From contig NZ_RBVZ01000001.1 of the NCBI RefSeq assembly GCF_004000435.1, forward strand, positions 1,095,328-1,159,327: a stretch of DNA of 64,000 nt. The letters run 5' to 3'. Position numbers and translations under genes: made by a program. How positions within the stretch are numbered: position 1 is the first letter of the stretch; every line of letters starts with the position of its first letter. Of the stretch, positions 55,906 through 64,000 are shown in pieces. The stretch is from Alexandriicola marinus (GTDB taxonomy: Bacteria; Pseudomonadota; Alphaproteobacteria; Rhodobacterales; Rhodobacteraceae). The notes below the pieces were generated by a model, which saw only the letters and a list, made by a program, of their open reading frames with translations, did no database searches and was not told where the DNA came from.

Positions 55906-58221
55906 ATGGTTCAGGAATCTACTCAGGCCGAAGATGCCGTGATCGCCGAAGGCGTCGACGAAGAGCCGATCGAAGGCAACCGGCGCCTTCTGGATGGCTG
56001 GCGGCTGACATCGGTGGCCGCCTTCGCGGCGCTCTATGCGCTGTTTCACATGGCCGCTCTGAACGGCGTCTCGATCTCCGACTACACCGGGATCAACGTG
56101 CCGCTGCTGCCGCAATTTCCCATGGAGACGTGGAATTTCCGCATTGTCCACATCGCGGGCGCGCTGGCGCTCGGGTTTCTGGTCTATAATGCGTTGGTCT
56201 ATTCGGACGAGACGGCCCCGCCCGGAACACCGGGGCCGTGGGACAAGATCGCGTGGGTTCTGCTTGTGCCCGCACTCTTCGCGCTGGGAACAAGCGTCTG
56301 GTTCGCCCGCACCGTGGCCTCGGGAACATTGCCCGAGATGGGCGGTCTGACCACGTGGCCCGCTTTCCCCGGCACACCAATCTACAGCCAGGAAGTCTGG
56401 TACTTCGGTGTGCCCCTACTGGTGGCGAGCCTGGGCGGCATCGTTCTGGGCTGGCTCGAACAGGCGCCGCGCAACCGGTTCCGGGCCTCCGATATCCTTC
56501 TGGCGGTCTGCGCGATCGCCGTCGCGGCCTACCTGATCCCGATCTATTCGACCGCCGCGCGCAACTCCGTCGGCACACCCTTCGTGCCCATCGGGATCGC
56601 CTTCGCGGCAACCGCGGGCACCGCCCTGATCATGGAGCTGACCCGGCGGGTCGCCGGCATGGCGCTGGTCGTCATCACGGGGGTGTTTCTGGCCTATGTG
56701 TTCACCGCGCATCTGATGCCGGGGATCCTCGCTGTTTCCTCGGCCTATTCGTGGCAGCGGTTCTTTGGCCATGTCTATTCGGACGCGGGCATTCTCGGGC
56801 CGACAACGGCGGTGTCTTCGACTTATATCATTCTTTTCATCATCTTCGCGGCCTTTCTTCAGGCATCCAAGGTTGGCGATTATTTCGTCAACTTCGCGTT
56901 CGCCGCCGCCGGGCGCGCCCGTGGTGGCCCAGCCAAGGTCGCGATCTTCGCCTCGGGCCTGATGGGCATGATAAACGGCACCTCGGCCGGCAATGTCGTG
57001 GCCACAGGCTCGCTGACAATCCCGCTGATGAAGAAGGTGGGCTACAAGCCCCGGGTATCCGGCGCGATCGAGGCCGCCGCCTCGACCGGTGGCCAGATCA
57101 TGCCGCCGATCATGGGGGCCGGCGCCTTCATCATGGCCGAGATCACCGGCATCCCCTACCAGGAGATCGCGATTGCCGCGATCATCCCGGCGGTCCTCTA
57201 CTTCGTGTCGGTCTATTTCATGGTCGATTTCGAGGCGGCCCGCCTTGGAATGCGCGGCATGCGCGAGGATGAATTGCCCAAGCTCGGCAAGATGCTGCAG
57301 CAGCTGTATCTGTTCTTCCCGATCATCATCCTGATCGTGGCGCTGTTCATGGGCTATTCGGTGATCCGGGCAGGCACTCTGGCCACGATGGCGGCAGCCG
57401 TGGTGTCGTGGATGCCGGTGCTGATGGTCCGGATATTTCCCAACAGTGTCCCTGTCGGATCGGTCGCGGGGATGGGTGCGCGGTCGATTGCGAAGGCGTT
57501 CGAACTGGCCGGCATCATGTCGATCCAGATCATCGCGGTCTGCGCATGCGCGGGCATCATCGTGGGCGTCATCTCGCTGACCGGGGTGGGCGCGCGATTT
57601 TCGTCGGTTCTGCTTGATCTGGCGGCGGCCTCGCAGCTTCTGGCGCTGTTCTTCGCGATGTGCATCTCAATCCTGCTGGGGATGGGGATGCCGACGACGG
57701 CGGCCTATGCGGTGGCGGCCTCGGTGGTGGCGCCGGGCCTTGTGCAGCTGGGCATTCCGCAACTGACGGCGCATTTCTTCGTCTTCTATTTCGCGGTTCT
57801 GTCGGCCATCACTCCGCCTGTCGCACTGGCGAGTTATGCGGCGGCGGGCATTTCGGGCGCCAACCCGATGGAAACTTCGGTGGCCTCGTTCAAGATCGGC
57901 ATCGCGGCCTTCATCGTGCCCTTCATGTTCTTCTACAATTCCGCGCTTCTGATGGACGGCACATGGTTCGAGGTCGGCCGCGCCGGTCTGACGGCGGTTT
58001 TCGGGGTGTTCCTGCTATCGGGCGGGGTCCAGGGCTGGTTCATCGGTCAGAAGGCCGCTTGGATCATCCGGCTGGCCCTGATCGTGGCTGCCCTCTTCAT
58101 GATCGAAGGCGGCGTCATCACCGACCTGATCGGCATCGGCACCGTCGTCGGCGCCTGGCTTGTCCAGAAGGTGTTCCACCCCGATCCGGACGCGCCGATC
58201 CCGGTGCGCGGCGTGGACTAG
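55906..58221 (+). CDS. TRAP transporter fused 4TM/12TM permease (TAXI type)
   Basis: From the ATG at 55906 (GGGGAAGG before it) it is 771 residues with about 18 membrane segments. The N-terminal part matches the 4TM component; the larger part has MNGTSAGNVVATGSLTIPLMKKVGYKPRVSGAIEAAASTGGQIMPPIMGAGAFIMAE in overlapping pieces (read in sections) and ILLGMGMPTTAAYAVAASV, the TRAP large-subunit signatures. It partners the TAXI binder upstream. Confidence 0.92.
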   Translation: MVQESTQAEDAVIAEGVDEEPIEGNRRLLDGWRLTSVAAFAALYALFHMAALNGVSISDYTGINVPLLPQFPMETWNFRIVHIAGALALGFLVYNALVYSDETAPPGTPGPWDKIAWVLLVPALFALGTSVWFARTVASGTLPEMGGLTTWPAFPGTPIYSQEVWYFGVPLLVASLGGIVLGWLEQAPRNRFRASDILLAVCAIAVAAYLIPIYSTAARNSVGTPFVPIGIAFAATAGTALIMELTRRVAGMALVVITGVFLAYVFTAHLMPGILAVSSAYSWQRFFGHVYSDAGILGPTTAVSSTYIILFIIFAAFLQASKVGDYFVNFAFAAAGRARGGPAKVAIFASGLMGMINGTSAGNVVATGSLTIPLMKKVGYKPRVSGAIEAAASTGGQIMPPIMGAGAFIMAEITGIPYQEIAIAAIIPAVLYFVSVYFMVDFEAARLGMRGMREDELPKLGKMLQQLYLFFPIIILIVALFMGYSVIRAGTLATMAAAVVSWMPVLMVRIFPNSVPVGSVAGMGARSIAKAFELAGIMSIQIIAVCACAGIIVGVISLTGVGARFSSVLLDLAAASQLLALFFAMCISILLGMGMPTTAAYAVAASVVAPGLVQLGIPQLTAHFFVFYFAVLSAITPPVALASYAAAGISGANPMETSVASFKIGIAAFIVPFMFFYNSALLMDGTWFEVGRAGLTAVFGVFLLSGGVQGWFIGQKAAWIIRLALIVAALFMIEGGVITDLIGIGTVVGAWLVQKVFHPDPDAPIPVRGVD

Positions 58222-58232
58222 AACACACTTCC

Positions 58233-58259
58233 TCCCCCCGGGCCCAAGGCGCGGGGGGA
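58233..58259. terminator. Bidirectional hairpin after the TAXI permease
   Basis: TCCCCCCG at 58233-58240 and CGGGGGGA at 58252-58259 form an 8-bp stem with an 11-base loop between the stops of the convergent permease and dehydrogenase genes. Confidence 0.6.
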
Positions 58260-58282
58260 TGCGTTTCAGAGAAGGCGCCTGA

Positions 58283-59245
58283 TCATTCGGCAGCCGCCGC
58301 CGGGACGGGACGGACAATCTCGTAGCCCTCCTCCTCGGGTTCGTCATCGATCAGCGTCATGGGAAACCCGTCGGCCAGAATGCTCAGCCCCGTGGCCTCC
58401 TCCAGCCGTTCGATAATCCGGTCCGATTGAGCCCGTTCACCGTAACGGCGCTGGCCGTCCTTCATGATCTCGATCAGCAGGGGCGAAAACTCGAGGGGTA
58501 CCTCTCCGATATCGGCCAGCTTCTGGAAGAGGCCGATATCCTTGAGGATCAGGTCCATCGTGAAATTTACATCGCGCGAGCCCGAGAGGATCAGCTGGCT
58601 TTCCGTCTCGTGGACAAACGAGGTGCCGGAGCTGATGCGGATCGCCTCGTAGGTCGTCGCCAGATCGAGGCCCGCGGCCTTCATCGTCGTCAGCGCCTCG
58701 CACAGTGCCACAAGGTGAACGGTGGCGAGGTAATTGGTCATCACCTTCAGCTTCGACGCGGTGCCCAGATCGCCCGTGTGCAGGATGCGCCGGCCCAGAT
58801 GCTTCAGAAGCGGCATCACCGCCTCGACCGCGTCGCGCGGCCCGCCCGCGAAGATCGAGATATTGCCGGTATCTGCCCGGTGACAGCCGCCCGAGACCGG
58901 GCATTCGACGGCGATGCCACCGGTTGCGGCCACTTCGGCACCAAGGCGCAGGATCTCGTCGGCGTCGGTCGTCGACATTTCCATCCAGATCTTGCCCGGG
59001 CCCATCTCGCCCAGCATCTCGGCCATGACGGCAGCAGAGGCGGCGGGCGACGGCAGGCAGGTGATCACCACATCGCAGTCGCGCATCATCTGCGCGGGCG
59101 AGCCGCCCTCTGCCGCCCCCCGGCCCACGAACTCCGCGACCAGCGCGGGATCGAGGTCATGGACCGCAAGGTCGATGCCATTGCGCAAGAGGCTCCCGGC
59201 CAGCTTGCCGCCCACATTGCCCAAACCGATGAAACCTGTCGTCAT
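58283..59245 (-). CDS. 3-hydroxyisobutyrate dehydrogenase-family enzyme
   Basis: A 320-residue beta-hydroxyacid dehydrogenase. The NAD(P) loop GFIGLGNVGG is at the start, ECPVSGG near 115 is the substrate-binding motif, and the catalytic Lys lies in GTASKLKVMTNYL. The C-terminal tail of about 25 acidic residues is unusual. It ends the operon containing the aldolase and the dioxygenase, 63 bp after the aldolase gene. Substrate is a 3-hydroxy acid, not determined. Confidence 0.9.
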   Translation of the reverse strand: MTTGFIGLGNVGGKLAGSLLRNGIDLAVHDLDPALVAEFVGRGAAEGGSPAQMMRDCDVVITCLPSPAASAAVMAEMLGEMGPGKIWMEMSTTDADEILRLGAEVAATGGIAVECPVSGGCHRADTGNISIFAGGPRDAVEAVMPLLKHLGRRILHTGDLGTASKLKVMTNYLATVHLVALCEALTTMKAAGLDLATTYEAIRISSGTSFVHETESQLILSGSRDVNFTMDLILKDIGLFQKLADIGEVPLEFSPLLIEIMKDGQRRYGERAQSDRIIERLEEATGLSILADGFPMTLIDDEPEEEGYEIVRPVPAAAAE

Positions 59246-59308
59246 GCCGTCTCCTGTCGTTGCGGGATGATCCCTGCGATATGTCGGCCGATGATTGCAG
59301 GAATTGGC

Positions 59309-60055
59309 TCAGTCGCGATAGTCCGGTTCTTCGCGATCGAGAACCGATTTCAGATGGGCGAAATGCGCGTCCGCCATCCCGGCATAGGCCTTCCAGCCCT
59401 GCGCAGTAAGGGCGCCGACGTCGTCGGACATCACGGCAAGTGGCTGCCCCGATGCCAGCGCCAGAAGAACCGTCTGCGCGGCCTTTTCAAAGAAATATAG
59501 CTGCTCGAACGCCTGTGCGACGGTTGCACCCGTGCAGGTCACGCCGTGGTTGGCCATCAGAAGGACCGAACATTGCCCAAGCGCCGCGGCGATCCGGGCC
59601 CCCTCGCCCGCGTCATCGGCGATGCCGCCGCAGTCCGGATCGATGGCCAGATCACCGAAGAACCGCGCCGTGTTCATGTCGATGGGCGGCAGGTCGGGTG
59701 ATTTCAGGGTGGACAGCGCCGTGGCATGCGGCGGATGCGCATGAAGGATGACCCGGACATCCGGCCGCGCGCGATGCAGCGCGCCGTGGATCGTCCAGGC
59801 CGAGGCATCGGGCGCGTCAGGCCCCTCCATCACCGCCGGATCATCGGCATCTAAAAGCAGCAGGTCGCTGGCCCGGATCGCCGCGAAATGCCGCCATTTG
59901 GGGTTCATCAGGAAATGCCGCCCGTCGTCGGATACCGCCACGCTGAAATGATTACCGACGGATTCATGCCAGCCGAACCGCGCGGTCAGCCGGAACGCGG
60001 CGGCAAGGTCCTGCCGCAGCGCGTCGAGCGACAGTCCGGCGACGTGGTCGTTCAC
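59309..60055 (-). CDS. Class II aldolase/adducin-family protein
   Basis: A 248-residue protein from a GTG at 60055 that overlaps the dioxygenase stop (GTGA), with GGAAGGG before it. HESVGNHFSV near 30-39 and the zinc-binding HAHPPH (105-110) followed by ANHGVTCTG are typical of L-fuculose-phosphate aldolase and related lyases or decarboxylases. The longer frame to 60202 is rejected because it lies wholly inside the dioxygenase gene. Confidence 0.88.
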   Translation of the reverse strand: MNDHVAGLSLDALRQDLAAAFRLTARFGWHESVGNHFSVAVSDDGRHFLMNPKWRHFAAIRASDLLLLDADDPAVMEGPDAPDASAWTIHGALHRARPDVRVILHAHPPHATALSTLKSPDLPPIDMNTARFFGDLAIDPDCGGIADDAGEGARIAAALGQCSVLLMANHGVTCTGATVAQAFEQLYFFEKAAQTVLLALASGQPLAVMSDDVGALTAQGWKAYAGMADAHFAHLKSVLDREEPDYRD

Positions 60056-61182
60056 TTGAACCGCCCTTCCGAGACCATTGCCCGGTAGAGGCCCCGCAAT
60101 TCGCCCCGGTCGGTATAGGTTCCGCGCAGATACCTCTCGCCGCTGGTCGCGGAATAGGCGGCCCTGCCATGCACGACCCGGTGATTGTCGAAACTGATGC
60201 ATTCACCGGCGCGCAGGGTAAACCGCATGACATACTTGTCGTCCTGCAGCATCCGTCCGAATTTCACGAGCGCGGGGTAATAGGCATCCATGAACCGCTG
60301 CGGCAGATCGAAGATGTCGGCCAGATGCTGGCTGATCGTGACGCCCGACACTTCGCCGTTGTGATCAAGTTCGATCACCCGCTGGCGCGCGCGCATGTCG
60401 ATCGTGTCATGCTCCTTGTAGAACGGCACCTCGGTCTCGGCCAGAAGGCGGAACGCCTCCGGATCCTCGCGGCGCAGATCATTGGCGACGGCCGTCCCGT
60501 CAAGGAACAGGTTGCGGCCACCCTCGACGCTGTTTCGGCGGCAATGCAGGTACTGGATCCCCGGGGCCAATTCCTCGGCCGGGACATCAGTGTGCATTTC
60601 AAGAGCCTTCGACGTATAGGCGAGGTTCGTCGGATTGACGTGCACGCGCACGTCGAAGTAGTCGCCGAAGAAGCTGGGCCGGATCGTGCCCAGCAGCCCG
60701 GCGGTGCGCGTCAGTCCCTCGTCGCTGTCGGGCATGTCGGTGACGATGGCGACCCCTTCGATCAGCAGCGCCTCCATCCAGCGGCGCCGTTCGCCCGCAT
60801 CCTCGAGAAGCGCGGGATGCGACACCCGGGTCATGGCGTCGTAGTGATCGGCGAACCACGGACGGCGCGGAAGATCGGCGGGATCGTGCCGCCGCTTGCC
60901 ATCGGCATAGGACGCCAGCATCTCGAGCGGATAGCGCGAGACATGACCCTCACCGGCCCATCTGACGACAAGCGTGCCGCTGTCGAGATAGGCCTCCTCG
61001 GGCCTCGGCGTCTCTGCATGATGAAATATGTCAAAGACGCGCTCCCGCGTTTCGGCATCGAACGAGGTCGGACAATTGTCCCGCAGCCACCACGCATTGA
61101 AATAGGCCTGCTGTCCGTCAGGCAGCCTGACCTGCAATCCGGTTTCCTCGACCTCGACGGCCTCGATCAGCGCAACGTCCAT
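60052..61182 (-). CDS. Gamma-butyrobetaine-hydroxylase-like Fe/2-oxoglutarate dioxygenase
   Basis: From the ATG at 61182 it is 376 residues. The N-terminal domain starts with WWLRDNCPTSFDAETRERVFDI as in GBBH/DUF971 proteins but keeps only one of the zinc cysteines. The TauD-type core has the iron ligands His197 and Asp199 (EMHTDVP) and a distal His in VVHGRAAY, with Arg in YLRGTYTD for 2-oxoglutarate. The family hydroxylates trimethylammonium acids and related compounds. First gene of the three-gene set, divergent from a LysR regulator. The 758-codon frame that extends past 61182 crosses the LysR gene and is an artefact. Confidence 0.9.
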   Translation of the reverse strand: MDVALIEAVEVEETGLQVRLPDGQQAYFNAWWLRDNCPTSFDAETRERVFDIFHHAETPRPEEAYLDSGTLVVRWAGEGHVSRYPLEMLASYADGKRRHDPADLPRRPWFADHYDAMTRVSHPALLEDAGERRRWMEALLIEGVAIVTDMPDSDEGLTRTAGLLGTIRPSFFGDYFDVRVHVNPTNLAYTSKALEMHTDVPAEELAPGIQYLHCRRNSVEGGRNLFLDGTAVANDLRREDPEAFRLLAETEVPFYKEHDTIDMRARQRVIELDHNGEVSGVTISQHLADIFDLPQRFMDAYYPALVKFGRMLQDDKYVMRFTLRAGECISFDNHRVVHGRAAYSATSGERYLRGTYTDRGELRGLYRAMVSEGRFK

Positions 61183-61271
61183 CCTTCGCCCTTTCACAAA
61201 ACGGACCTCTTCAAGGCCGACGCTAATCCGGGTTTCACGCGTCGCGATACGGCGATTGCGCTGAAAGAAAT

Positions 61272-61287
61272 ATAAGCCCAGAGTTAT
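61272..61287. promoter_or_regulatory. LysR-type site between dioxygenase and LysR genes
   Basis: ATAAGCCCAGAGTTAT has ATAA and TTAT as inverted repeats 8 bp apart, placed 4 bp before the LysR ATG, typical of an autoregulatory LysR box in a 108-bp divergent gap. Confidence 0.5.
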
Positions 61288-61290
61288 GCT

Positions 61291-62214
61291 ATGAGCCGTG
61301 CCTTGCCCCCCCTTCGATTGCTCACCGCCTTTGCCGCCGTGGTGCGGACCGGATCCGTCCGGGCGGCGGCGGCGGAGTTGAACGTGTCGCAACCCGCGAT
61401 CAGCCAGGCGGTCAAGCAATTGGAAGAGGATATCGGCCTGCCGCTTCTGGATCGGGGAAGCCGCCCGGCGCGGCCCACCGATGCCGGGCAGGCGCTGGCC
61501 GCGACCATCGCCGACGGGCTCGGCCAGATCGCCGACATGCTCGAGACGCTGCGCCTTGCCGAAACCCAGCGCGGGCGCACCGTGACCGTCGCCTGTTCGG
61601 TGGGCGTGGCCACCTATTGGCTCATGCCCCGGCTGACGGCGTTCTATCGCGATCACCCCGAGCTTCTGGTCAACGTCGTCACCACCCAGTCTGGCGTTCC
61701 GCCCCTGACCGAAGGCATCGACGTGGCGATCCGCTACGGGCACGGGCGCTGGAGCGACGGACAGGTCCATCCCCTCTTCGAGGAGGCGGTCGAACCTGTC
61801 TGCCTGCCCGCCATGCGCGCACGCTTCGACGGGCCCGTGCCGCCCGGCGCCGTGTCGCTTCTGCATGTGAAATCGGCGGAGGTGTCGTGGGTGACATGGC
61901 CCGAATACCTGCGCGCCACCGGTCAGCCCATGCAACGCGGCAACGGCCAGACCTTCACGAACTACGTCCAGACGACACAGGCCGCACTGGACGGGCACGG
62001 CATGATGCTGGGCTGGCGGTCGATCACGGGGGCGCTGACAGAGGCGGGAACGCTGGTCTCGGCGGGCCTGCCGATCCTGTTCCCGCGCGAGGCGTTTCAC
62101 CTCGTCATCCGCAGCAAGCGCGGGTCGCAAGCCACGGAAACCTTTGCCAAATGGCTGCTTTCCCACGCACGCGCCGAATACGATCAGCCAGAGGCCAGGG
62201 CCGCGTCGCAATAA
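61291..62214 (+). CDS. LysR-family regulator (GcvA-like)
   Basis: A 307-residue regulator with HTH VRAAAAELNVSQPAISQAVKQLEED, GDRG-like LLDRGSRPARPTDAG and a sensing domain with LTEGIDVAIRYGHGRW, the pattern of the GcvA group. It is divergent from the dioxygenase-aldolase-dehydrogenase set and probably controls it. No other target is visible. Confidence 0.9.
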   Translation: MSRALPPLRLLTAFAAVVRTGSVRAAAAELNVSQPAISQAVKQLEEDIGLPLLDRGSRPARPTDAGQALAATIADGLGQIADMLETLRLAETQRGRTVTVACSVGVATYWLMPRLTAFYRDHPELLVNVVTTQSGVPPLTEGIDVAIRYGHGRWSDGQVHPLFEEAVEPVCLPAMRARFDGPVPPGAVSLLHVKSAEVSWVTWPEYLRATGQPMQRGNGQTFTNYVQTTQAALDGHGMMLGWRSITGALTEAGTLVSAGLPILFPREAFHLVIRSKRGSQATETFAKWLLSHARAEYDQPEARAASQ

Positions 62215-62381
62215 CTGCCTGTGCGGTCGCACCAACACAGGTCGCGATCGAATGGGGCGAAAATCATTTGCGCCACGGGAAAAACCTTGGTCTTGTGAGC
62301 GGGCTTTTCCAGTGTCCGCTACCGACAATGTCAGGACGGGTTCCGGCGGGTCTCTGCGTCAAGATTTGGGGGTGATCCTGA

Positions 62382-64000
62382 ATGAATGACCAGGCAGCGA
62401 CGTCGCATCCGCCCAGTGGCGCGGGGAACCGGACGAGGCAGGACGCCGCTTTCCCCGATCCGCATCAGCCCGCGATCGATGATGTTCTGGCCAGGCTCCA
62501 GACCTCGCGCAAAGGGCTGAGCGGGGCCGAGGCCGCCGACCGACTGGAACGCTTCGGGCCGAATGCGCTGGCCCATGGCGCGCCCCCCAGCCCGGTGCAG
62601 GTGTTCTTGCGGCAATTCGCAAGCCCGTTGATCTATGTGCTGCTGCTGGCGGCACTCGTGTCGATGGTCATCCGCGAATGGTCCGATGCGGCGCTGATCG
62701 CCGCTGTCCTTCTGGTCAATGCGATCATCGGCACGCTTCAGGAATACTCCGCCCAACGCGCCGCCGAGGCGCTGAGCAATCTTGTCACCACCAAGGCCCG
62801 CGTCCTGCGTGACGGCGACGCGACGCTGATCGGATCGGAAAACCTGGTTCCCGGTGACGTGGTTCGACTGGAATCGGGCGACAAGGTTCCGGCGGACATG
62901 CGGCTGTTGTCGGGTCGCGATCTTGAGGTGGACGAGTCGCTTCTGACCGGCGAGTCGGCGACCGTCATCAAGGATGACGAGGCCGCGCTGCCTGCCGAAT
63001 GCGCCTTGGGCGACCGGCTGAACATGGTCTTTGCCGGCACGATGGTCGTCCGGGGCCGCCAGCATGCGGTTGTCGTCAACACCGCCTCGGACACGCAGCT
63101 TGGCAAGATCGCGGAGGGCGTTCTGAACAGGCGGCCCGCCAAGGCGCCGCTCATCGTCCGGATGGAGCGCTTCACCCGGCGCGTGGCGATGGCCGTCGGC
63201 GTGGCCTCCGTTGCGATGGCCGCAATCGCGCTGACCCGCGGCACGGCGATCGACGAGGTGTTCCTTCTGGCAGTCGCCCTGGCTGTCTCCGCGATCCCCG
63301 AGGGTCTCCCCGTCGCGCTGACGGTGGCGCTTGCCATCGGAATGCAGCGCATGGCCAAGCGCAACGTGATCGTCAGGCGCCTTGTCGCCGTCGAGGCACT
63401 GGGCTCCTGCACCTTCATCGCGACCGACAAGACAGGCACCCTGACCGAGAACCGGCTATCCGCCCGCAGGGTCGTCGTGCCGGGGGCAGAGCCGTGGGAG
63501 GTGACGGGCGCCACGACAGAGCCCACCGGCACGATCGTCTCGCCCGTGGGCGGCCTCGCCCCAGAAAAACAGGACACGATGGCCCGCCTGTCGCGGGCCG
63601 CCGTTCTGGCCAATGACGGGTTTCTCGGTCGCCGCGACGACGGCTGGGTCACGGATGGCGACGCGGTGGATGTGGCGCTTCTGATCATGGCGCACAAGGC
63701 CGGCACGATCCGGTCCGAACTGATCAGCGCCAGCCCCGAACTGGCCACCATCCCCTTTGAATCGGAGCGGCAATTCTGCGCCAGCTTCAACGAGGTGGGC
63801 GGCGCCCCCCGCGCCTTCGTCAAGGGCGCGTTCGAGCGGATCCTCACGTTCTGCGACACCATGGCGACGCCCGGCGGCGATGTGCCGCTCGATCCCGCCG
63901 CGATCGAGGCGCAGGCCGAGGCGCTGGCCCGGCAGGGCTACCGCGTGATCGGGTTGGCCGAGGGCGCGGCGCCTCCCGGCCCCGATGGACAGTTCTCCGA
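62382..64000 (+). CDS. P-type cation ATPase, C-terminus outside window
   Basis: The frame opens at the ATG at 62382 (GGGGGTG before it) and runs off the right edge, giving about 539 codons. TGES is at 189-192, PEGLP in helix 4 at 306-310 and DKTGT with the phosphorylated Asp at 349-353; the nucleotide domain begins after. The motifs match the P2 class (calcium, magnesium or proton pumps such as PacL or MgtA); helices 5 and 6, which decide the ion, lie outside. It resembles the pump at 17073 in layout but the N-termini differ. Confidence 0.9.
   Translation, partial: MNDQAATSHPPSGAGNRTRQDAAFPDPHQPAIDDVLARLQTSRKGLSGAEAADRLERFGPNALAHGAPPSPVQVFLRQFASPLIYVLLLAALVSMVIREWSDAALIAAVLLVNAIIGTLQEYSAQRAAEALSNLVTTKARVLRDGDATLIGSENLVPGDVVRLESGDKVPADMRLLSGRDLEVDESLLTGESATVIKDDEAALPAECALGDRLNMVFAGTMVVRGRQHAVVVNTASDTQLGKIAEGVLNRRPAKAPLIVRMERFTRRVAMAVGVASVAMAAIALTRGTAIDEVFLLAVALAVSAIPEGLPVALTVALAIGMQRMAKRNVIVRRLVAVEALGSCTFIATDKTGTLTENRLSARRVVVPGAEPWEVTGATTEPTGTIVSPVGGLAPEKQDTMARLSRAAVLANDGFLGRRDDGWVTDGDAVDVALLIMAHKAGTIRSELISASPELATIPFESERQFCASFNEVGGAPRAFVKGAFERILTFCDTMATPGGDVPLDPAAIEAQAEALARQGYRVIGLAEGAAPPGPDGQFS

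Noticed and set aside
61183-62328. In-frame extension of the dioxygenase gene across the LysR gene
   Set aside because: It is antisense to a complete LysR gene, and a good ATG exists at 61182.

Overview
This 64 kb window is high-GC, densely packed DNA. It looks like the chromosome of a marine-type alphaproteobacterium, most likely Rhodobacteraceae. The reasons are the mix of TRAP transporters (one DctP type with fused permeases, one TAXI type), several periplasmic-binding-protein ABC importers, many LysR regulators, short intergenic spaces and GGAG-like ribosome binding sites. Taxonomy is inferred from gene content and style only. No rRNA, tRNA, insertion sequence, prophage or CRISPR array was seen.

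Layout. (1) 1-7715, minus strand: a regulatory module transcribed Ser/Thr kinase, FHA protein, PP2C phosphatase, P-loop GTPase, large dynamin-like GTPase, and a second dynamin-like GTPase cut by the window edge. (2) 7971-12518: amidohydrolase plus DctP/DctQM TRAP transporter. (3) 12806-16030: divergent oxyR and katG. (4) 16351-20485: XRE regulator, Ca-type P-type ATPase, MBL hydrolase. (5) 20489-25899: polyamine-type ABC importer divergent from a TetR regulator and a guanidino-acid ureohydrolase. (6) 25987-31414: an EEP-family phosphodiesterase, then a pyruvate:ferredoxin-oxidoreductase-type complex whose ferredoxin subunit is fused to a GltD-like flavoprotein. (7) 31493-43747: a carbohydrate regulon. 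The minus arm holds a sugar ABC importer, two SDRs, a cytochrome P450 and a GH31 glycosidase. The plus arm holds a GH13 glucosidase, a LacI regulator, a PanB-like protein and a desaturase-like diiron enzyme. Two near-identical palindromes sit between the arms. (8) 43910-51190: two small hypothetical genes, LysR, the DabB/DabA inorganic-carbon accumulation pair and an MgtE-like protein. (9) 51274-58221: a DctB-like sensor kinase, a sigma54-type response regulator broken by an in-frame TAG, and a TAXI TRAP transporter. (10) 58283-62214: a three-gene catabolic set divergent from LysR. (11) 62382-64000: a second P-type ATPase, cut by the edge.

The two best candidates for undescribed biology are the kinase/FHA/phosphatase/GTPase module at the left end and the sugar regulon with P450, PanB-like and desaturase-like enzymes. 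The regulon suggests oxidative processing, perhaps O-demethylation, of a modified alpha-glycoside. The in-frame amber codon in the Walker A motif of the DctD-like regulator is the clearest gene lesion.

Start codons were moved inward from the longest possible reading frame wherever a good ribosome binding site, a signal peptide or overlap with a neighbour argued for it. Antisense reading frames over real genes are omitted.
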